A stretch of 10,000 bases of DNA, taken from the NCBI GenBank assembly GCA_020216655.1, contig JAIWNU010000054.1, positions 1-10,000 of the forward strand, read 5' to 3'. Origin of the DNA: Treponema sp. (lineage in GTDB: Bacteria > Spirochaetota > Spirochaetia > Treponematales > Breznakiellaceae). A program made the translations under genes and the position numbers. This document shows, piece after piece, positions 5,870 to 10,000 of this stretch. How positions within the stretch are numbered: position 1 is the stretch's first letter; each line of letters starts with the position of its first letter. The notes beneath the pieces were generated by a model that had not been told where the DNA came from, did not search any database, and saw only the letters and a list, made by a program, of their open reading frames with translations.

Positions 5870-7152
5870 TTGCCGTACCTCTTAAAGACCACAACCCCAT
5901 TGTGCCCGCCAAAGCCAAGGGAGCCCGAGGCAGCTGCATCAATAGTACCGTATTGGACCTTGTTGGGCACATAGTCTAGATCGCATTCAGGATCGGGGTT
6001 TTCCAGGTTAATGGTAGGCGGATAGTACCCTTCGGTTATGGCCAAAATACAGGCGATAGCTTCGAGACCGCCGCCGCCGGCGATACAGTGGCCGGTCATG
6101 CTCTTGGTACTGGAGACCTTCAGCTTGTAGGCATGGTCGCCGAAGGCGAGCTTAATCATTTTGGTTTCCGTGGGATCGTTTATCTCCGTACTGGTTCCAT
6201 GGGCATTGTAGTACTGGACCTCTTCAGGTCTTAGCCCCGCGTCTTCCAGTGCTGCCTTAATTGCCCGGGCTCCGCCCTCCCCAGAGGGATCTGGAGCGGT
6301 AATATGATAGGCGTCGGCGGTGGCACCGTAGCCAGCAAATTCGGCTAAAATCTTGGCTCCCCGTTTTTTGGCATGCTCTTCGCTTTCCAGAATAAGGATA
6401 CCCGCTCCCTCGCCCATGACAAAACCATCCCGGTCGGCATCAAAGGGGCGGCTTGCCTTTTCTGGCTCGTTGTTCCGTTTGGTCGAAAGGGCCTTAAGCA
6501 TCTGGAAGCCGCCAATAGCAAAGGGCACAATAGCCGCCTCGGTGCCCCCAGCAATCACCACGTCGCAGCGGCCCGCGCGGATTAAATCCAAGGCTTGGCC
6601 CAGGGCGTCTGTTCCGGAAGCACAGGCCGTAACCTGGGTAAAGGCCGGCCCCTTGGTCCCGTAGATCATAGAAATGTTGCCTGCCGCTTCGTTGTTGATC
6701 ATAAGGGGAACCGTTAAGGGCAGCATACGGCGGGGGCCGGAGGCGATCATTTTGCGGAACGATTCTTCCACCACTTCCCAGCCGCCAATACCGTTACCGA
6801 GCACGATGCCAGTCCGTTCGGGTGTAGTTTTAAGCCGCGGCTTTGCCCCCTCGGCGCTGCCGTCGGCTGGGGCGGGCTCTACAAGACACGCCTGTTCCAA
6901 GGCCTGGGCTGCCGCTGCGACGGCAAATTGGGTAAAACGGGCCATTTTACGGGCATCTTTTTTATCAATCCAGCGGGAAGGATCAAAGTTTTTAACTTCC
7001 GCAGCAATGCGTACGTCAAATTCACTGGCATCAAAGAGGGTTATGGGACCCACACCGCTTTTACCCGCCTTAAGGCTGGCACTGAACTCTTCTACTGTAT
7101 TTCCGATGGGAGAAATAGCTCCCATTCCAGTTACAACTACCTTGGTTTTCAT
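5866..7152 (-). CDS. fabF: 3-oxoacyl-ACP synthase II (KAS II)
   Basis: FabF condenses acyl-ACP with malonyl-ACP and elongates the chain by two carbons. The thiolase-fold protein of 428 residues has the Cys-His-His triad of KAS I/II: Cys177 in VTACASGTDA, His318 in NAHGTSTEINDPTE and His355 in MTGHCIAGGGG, with Lys350 just before. The C-terminal GFGGHNGVVVFKR (413-425) is typical. It is about 15 residues longer than E. coli FabF. The extra length is an Ala/Pro/Gly-rich loop at about residues 92-107, between the helix FAVAAAAQALEQ and the strand GIVLGNGIGG. The ATG start (7150-7152) has a strong AGGAGG 5 bases upstream, overlapping the fabG TAG. No acyl carrier protein gene separates it from fabG. 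FabB would be the nearest alternative name, but the sequence resembles FabF more. Confidence 0.96.
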   Translation of the reverse strand: MKTKVVVTGMGAISPIGNTVEEFSASLKAGKSGVGPITLFDASEFDVRIAAEVKNFDPSRWIDKKDARKMARFTQFAVAAAAQALEQACLVEPAPADGSAEGAKPRLKTTPERTGIVLGNGIGGWEVVEESFRKMIASGPRRMLPLTVPLMINNEAAGNISMIYGTKGPAFTQVTACASGTDALGQALDLIRAGRCDVVIAGGTEAAIVPFAIGGFQMLKALSTKRNNEPEKASRPFDADRDGFVMGEGAGILILESEEHAKKRGAKILAEFAGYGATADAYHITAPDPSGEGGARAIKAALEDAGLRPEEVQYYNAHGTSTEINDPTETKMIKLAFGDHAYKLKVSSTKSMTGHCIAGGGGLEAIACILAITEGYYPPTINLENPDPECDLDYVPNKVQYGTIDAAASGSLGFGGHNGVVVFKRYGK

Positions 7153-7161
7153 TATTTCCTC

Positions 7162-7908
7162 CTAGATAAACATGCCGCCATCGACGGCAATGACCTGACC
7201 GGTTATATAGGCTGCCTTGTCCGAGGCAAGGAACAAAGCCATGTTTGCAATATCAGACGGAGATCCCAGCCGTTTAAGGGGGATATGGTCCATCAATTTT
7301 TCCTTAGCCGATTCTGGGATCGCATCGGTCATGTCAGTAACAATATACCCCGGTGCGATGGCATTAACCCGCACGCCGCGGCTTGCCACTTCCTGGGCAA
7401 GACTTTTAGTTACCCCGATGAGCCCCGCTTTGCTGGCCGCATAGTTAGCCTGGCCCCCGTTCCCATGAAGGCCTACCACGCTGGACATATTGATGATAGA
7501 ACCGGTCTTTTTGCGGATCATTTCACGGCCCACGGTACGGGCAATGAGAAATGCTGCAGTCAGATTGATGTCGAGTACTTTCTGAAAGTCCTCAATGCTC
7601 ATCCGGAATGCCAGGCCGTCCTTGGTAATTCCCGCATTATTTACCAAAATGTCAAAACCGCCAGCATCTTTTTGAGCTGCTTCTATACGGGACTCAATTT
7701 CGGAGAGTTTAGAAAGGTCTGCAGTAATCCAATGAAGTTTACCCTTAGCCTGTTCCTGCCGCTGTGCTAAATCTTCCGGTTCCTTTGTACTCAAGCCCCA
7801 GACTTCGGCTCCTTCGGCGAGGAATGCATCCACAATAGCCTTTCCGATACCCCGGGATGCGCCGGTTACCAGGGCTTTTTTACCTTCGAGCTGTAAGGTT
7901 GTATTCAT
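7162..7908 (-). CDS. fabG: 3-oxoacyl-ACP reductase
   Basis: FabG reduces 3-oxoacyl-ACP to 3-hydroxyacyl-ACP, using NADPH in this family. It is a classical short-chain dehydrogenase of 248 residues, the usual length. The cofactor loop TGASRGIG is at 15-22 and NNAG at 90-93. The catalytic set is Asn115, Ser143, Tyr156 and Lys160. The Ser-Tyr and Tyr-Lys spacings equal those of E. coli FabG (Ser138, Tyr151, Lys155), and the SSVVGLHGNGGQANYAASK block is nearly that of the family. The ending ITGQVIAVDGGMFI is also typical. The ATG start (7906-7908) follows TAGGAG at 6 bases. The gap after fabD is 17 bases, and the gap before fabF is 9 bases. Confidence 0.97.
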   Translation of the reverse strand: MNTTLQLEGKKALVTGASRGIGKAIVDAFLAEGAEVWGLSTKEPEDLAQRQEQAKGKLHWITADLSKLSEIESRIEAAQKDAGGFDILVNNAGITKDGLAFRMSIEDFQKVLDINLTAAFLIARTVGREMIRKKTGSIINMSSVVGLHGNGGQANYAASKAGLIGVTKSLAQEVASRGVRVNAIAPGYIVTDMTDAIPESAKEKLMDHIPLKRLGSPSDIANMALFLASDKAAYITGQVIAVDGGMFI

Positions 7909-7925
7909 GATCTGCTCCTATAGTT

Positions 7926-8900
7926 TTATGCCTGTTCCAAGCTGGCAAGGGCTGCTTGTATATCCGCGAGGGTTCCTGCTCCATAACAGGGGATGGTACT
8001 GCTCGTATCTTTCCAGAGACCCTGCAATACCTTTCCGGGGCCTGCTTCAAGTACTGCATCTACCGCAAGCTCAGCGATTTGAGCTTCTTCGCTGGTCCAG
8101 CGGACCGGTTCGGTAATCTGCCTGAGGGCCAGTTTTTTCGCCTCTTGGCCGGAAAGGACCTGCTTACCCGTAACGTTAGAAAAAAGGGCAATCCGCGGAT
8201 CGAGGAAGGTAGTTGCTTCGAGAACCGGCGCAAAGTCTTCCAGGGCTTCCGCAACTAAGGGGGAATGGAAAGGACCTGCTACCTGGAGCCGTACTACCCG
8301 GCGGGCTCCATTGGCCTTGAAGCGTTCTTCTGCCTCCGCAAGGGCACCCGCGGTTCCCGCAACTACGACCTGTTTGGGGCTGTTAAAATTAGCTGCATAG
8401 AGGCCAGTAAGGCCTCCCTCTCTCCATTCTGCAATAAGGGCGTCCACCTGCTCGCCGGGAAGTCCCAGAATGGCTGCCATGCCAGGGGCTGAGCCCGCTT
8501 CTGAAGCCGCAAGCCGGTCTGCTACCCTTTGCATTGCCTTGCCCCGGGCACTTACGAGTTTAAAACAATCTACGGTGCTGATTACACCTGAAGCAGCCAG
8601 GGCCGCATATTCGCCGAGGCTAAAGCCCGCAACCGCTTCTGGTTCAATTCCTTCTTCGCGCAGCACCGAGGCGGCGGCCAGGTTTGCCAAGGTAATTGCC
8701 GGCTGGCTTATATCGGTCCGTTTCAGCTTCTCCGCGTCTGCCGTTTCGAGCAGAGCCTTCATGTCCATCCCCGCCGCCTCGGATGCCAGGGCAAACAACT
8801 CCTGTACCGTTTTGCTTGCGTTGTACAGATCCAGGGCCATTTGGGGATACTGGGCCCCCTGGCCGGGAAATAACAGGGCTATGCGCTTTTTTGTTACCAT
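7926..8900 (-). CDS. fabD: Malonyl-CoA:ACP transacylase
   Basis: FabD moves the malonyl group made by the acetyl-CoA carboxylase genes of this operon from CoA to ACP. The 324 residues are slightly longer than E. coli FabD (309). The N-terminal FPGQGAQYPQM (11-21) includes Gln14 of the oxyanion hole. The nucleophile Ser94 lies in AGFSLGEYAAL, Arg119 in SARGKAMQ binds the malonyl carboxylate, and His212 in AGPFHSPLV is the catalytic base. In E. coli and many relatives the residue before the serine is His (GHSLGE); here it is Phe93. The extra length lies in helical surface segments around 125-137 and near the C-terminus. The ATG start (8898-8900) overlaps the end of fabH by 7 bases. Its upstream purine run GGGGGGA is about 11 bases away, a weak Shine-Dalgarno, so expression probably depends on coupling to fabH. 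Confidence 0.96.
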   Translation of the reverse strand: MVTKKRIALLFPGQGAQYPQMALDLYNASKTVQELFALASEAAGMDMKALLETADAEKLKRTDISQPAITLANLAAASVLREEGIEPEAVAGFSLGEYAALAASGVISTVDCFKLVSARGKAMQRVADRLAASEAGSAPGMAAILGLPGEQVDALIAEWREGGLTGLYAANFNSPKQVVVAGTAGALAEAEERFKANGARRVVRLQVAGPFHSPLVAEALEDFAPVLEATTFLDPRIALFSNVTGKQVLSGQEAKKLALRQITEPVRWTSEEAQIAELAVDAVLEAGPGKVLQGLWKDTSSTIPCYGAGTLADIQAALASLEQA

Positions 8901-9928
8901 ACGATTAGGTTCCCCCCATAGGTTAGTCCGGCGCCGAAACCAAGCGTCATAATCAGGTCTCCTTTTTTTAATCCCCCAGTCCGATTGAGCTCATCCAAAG
9001 CTATAGGAACAGAGGCCGCAGATGTATTGGCATATTCTTCTATGTTAAGGAAAAATTTTTCTTCCGGTATGCCAAGCCGTTTTGCAGCGGCCTGCACGAT
9101 CCGGGCATTTGCCTGGTGCGGTACAATGCGTGCAATATCATCAACAGAAATGCCTTCTTCCTGTAAAAGCCGTTCCATGGTATCGGTTACCGCCTTTACG
9201 GCGAAGTTGTAGACCGCCCGGCCGTTCATTTCTATTACAGGACCGGCATCGATCGTTTCCCCTGCCTTGTAAGGGTTCCGGGTTCCTCCGCGGCGCATGA
9301 TAAGGTAATCTCCTCCAGAGCCGTCGGCCCCAAGAATAGAGCGGAGCAGTCCCCGTTTCTCAGGACCGCTCGTTGGGGCATCGGTTTTTTCAAGAATGAC
9401 AGCCCCAGCTCCATCGCCAAATAAAACGCAGGTACCGCGATCCTGCCAGTTAGTAATCTTTGATAGAATCTCCGCTCCAATCACCAATGCCCGTTTGCGG
9501 TCGCTGCGGACGCTTAAGATGCCAGCAGCGGTTTCCACTCCGTAAATAAAGCCCGTACAGCCGGCAACCACATCCATGGCGGCCGCTTTTTGTGCCCCGA
9601 GCCGGTCCTGCACAAGACAGGCGGTGGAAGGGAAGCCAAAAAAGTCTGGACTTGCGGTTGCGACGATAACCGCATCGAGACTTTCCGCGGCAGCTTCCAG
9701 GGATCCATTAAGACTCTTGTCTCTCTCTAGAAGCATTTTTAAAGCTTCCTGTGCAGCTGCAACTGCAAGGTCGCTTGTAGCGGTTTGTTCGTCCGCCACA
9801 TGACGGCTTCCAATACCTGTATGGGAACGGATCCACTCGTCCGACGTGTCCAAGGTCTTTGCTAATTCATCATTAGTGATACGGCGGGCAGGGACTGCCC
9901 GGCCGGTTGCGACAATTTCAAAAGCCAT
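8894..9928 (-). CDS. fabH: 3-oxoacyl-ACP synthase III (KAS III)
   Basis: FabH starts fatty acid chains by condensing an acyl-CoA primer with malonyl-ACP. The 344-residue thiolase-fold protein carries the KAS III triad: Cys124 in VAGCTGFIYG, His271 in IVPHQANARI and Asn301 in YANTSAASVP. TSDEWIRSHTGIGSRH (28-43) is a typical N-terminal block and LGFGAGLTYGGNLIVW closes the protein. It is about 27 residues longer than E. coli FabH. One insertion of about 11 residues lies near 66-82, and a smaller one near 183-193. Primer preference (straight or branched chain) cannot be read safely from the sequence. The ATG start (9926-9928) has AAGGAG 6 bases upstream. It is the first gene of the visible operon, with an AT-rich leader, and overlaps fabD by 7 bases. 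Confidence 0.96.
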   Translation of the reverse strand: MAFEIVATGRAVPARRITNDELAKTLDTSDEWIRSHTGIGSRHVADEQTATSDLAVAAAQEALKMLLERDKSLNGSLEAAAESLDAVIVATASPDFFGFPSTACLVQDRLGAQKAAAMDVVAGCTGFIYGVETAAGILSVRSDRKRALVIGAEILSKITNWQDRGTCVLFGDGAGAVILEKTDAPTSGPEKRGLLRSILGADGSGGDYLIMRRGGTRNPYKAGETIDAGPVIEMNGRAVYNFAVKAVTDTMERLLQEEGISVDDIARIVPHQANARIVQAAAKRLGIPEEKFFLNIEEYANTSAASVPIALDELNRTGGLKKGDLIMTLGFGAGLTYGGNLIVW

Positions 9929-9933
9929 AGCTG

Positions 9934-9939
9934 CTCCTT
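9934..9939 (-). promoter_or_regulatory. Ribosome binding site of fabH
   Basis: AAGGAG on the minus strand lies at ideal spacing before the fabH ATG and fixes that start as the first of the operon. Confidence 0.85.
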
Positions 9940-9942
9940 AAA

Positions 9943-9968
9943 ATGACAAAATAAACTAAAAATGTCAT
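9943..9968. promoter_or_regulatory. Inverted repeat in the fabH leader; possible operator
   Basis: ATGACA (9943-9948) and TGTCAT (9963-9968) are perfect inverted copies separated by 14 AT-rich bases, putting the half-site centres 20 bases, about two helical turns, apart. The pair sits just upstream of the fabH Shine-Dalgarno, where a bound repressor could block transcription of the whole operon. It does not resemble the FapR or FabT consensus as I know them. The arms are short and the region AT-rich, so a chance match is possible. Confidence 0.35.
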
Positions 9969-10000
9969 ATTGATATTCTATAATAACAGGTAATGTAAAA
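9969..10000 (-). promoter_or_regulatory. Possible promoter of the fab-acc operon (partial)
   Basis: On the minus strand TATTAT (9980-9985) matches the -10 consensus at five of six positions, in strongly AT-rich sequence. The matching -35 box would lie just beyond the right edge. A TTTACA hexamer (9994-9999) is too close to that -10 box; at 18-base spacing it would pair only with a poor TATCAA. Whether transcription starts here or enters from an upstream gene cannot be decided from the window. Confidence 0.3.

Noticed and set aside
6928..7770. 280-codon open frame on the plus strand opposite fabG and the start of fabF
   Set aside because: Antisense to well-supported genes, with no family resemblance or suitable ribosome binding site.
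9943..9968. FapR or FabT operator
   Set aside because: The half-sites do not match either consensus as I know them, and the spacing differs; only a generic operator is proposed.

Overview
The window holds a compact type II fatty acid synthesis operon. All genes run on the minus strand, from about 10000 down to 519. In transcription order they are fabH, fabD, fabG, fabF, fabZ, fabV, accB, accC, accD and accA. After a 240-base spacer comes the 5' part of a calcineurin-like metallophosphoesterase gene, cut by the left edge of the window. I found no tRNA, rRNA, CRISPR array or insertion sequence.

Organism: probably a spirochaete close to Treponema with base composition near half GC, for example a gut treponeme. 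The main support is the enoyl reductase. It is a FabV/Ter protein that, as I remember the sequence, aligns almost without gaps to the trans-2-enoyl-CoA reductase (Ter) of Treponema denticola. This is a judgement from memory, not a database result.

How the genes work together: AccB, AccC, AccD and AccA form the multi-subunit acetyl-CoA carboxylase that makes malonyl-CoA. FabD moves malonate to acyl carrier protein (ACP). FabH starts chains by condensing an acyl-CoA with malonyl-ACP. FabF elongates, and FabG, FabZ and FabV carry out ketoreduction, dehydration and enoyl reduction. So malonyl-CoA supply and every step of the elongation cycle are encoded together. The ACP gene (acpP), often found between fabG and fabF or nearby, is absent. 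So are plsX and any lipid regulator gene. acpP must lie elsewhere.

Layout: most junctions are tight, from an 11-base overlap (accC/accD) to a 17-base gap (fabD/fabG), each with a Shine-Dalgarno sequence of varying strength, so translational coupling is likely. The exception is the 100-base fabZ-fabV junction. A degenerate repeat fills it, with core GCTAA on the coding strand spaced 13 to 18 bases. A similar 16- to 17-base-period GGGCTAGCC array lies downstream of accA. The shared core and period are the most unusual non-coding signal here. The 72 bases upstream of fabH are AT-rich, with a possible -10 box and a 6-bp inverted repeat that could be an operator.

The enzymes are canonical at their active sites. 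Three departures stand out: a 7-residue loop deletion in AccC, extra loops at the same topological place in both condensing enzymes (FabH and FabF), and Phe in place of the usual His before the FabD nucleophile. On the whole this is a recognisable pathway operon, not a new system.
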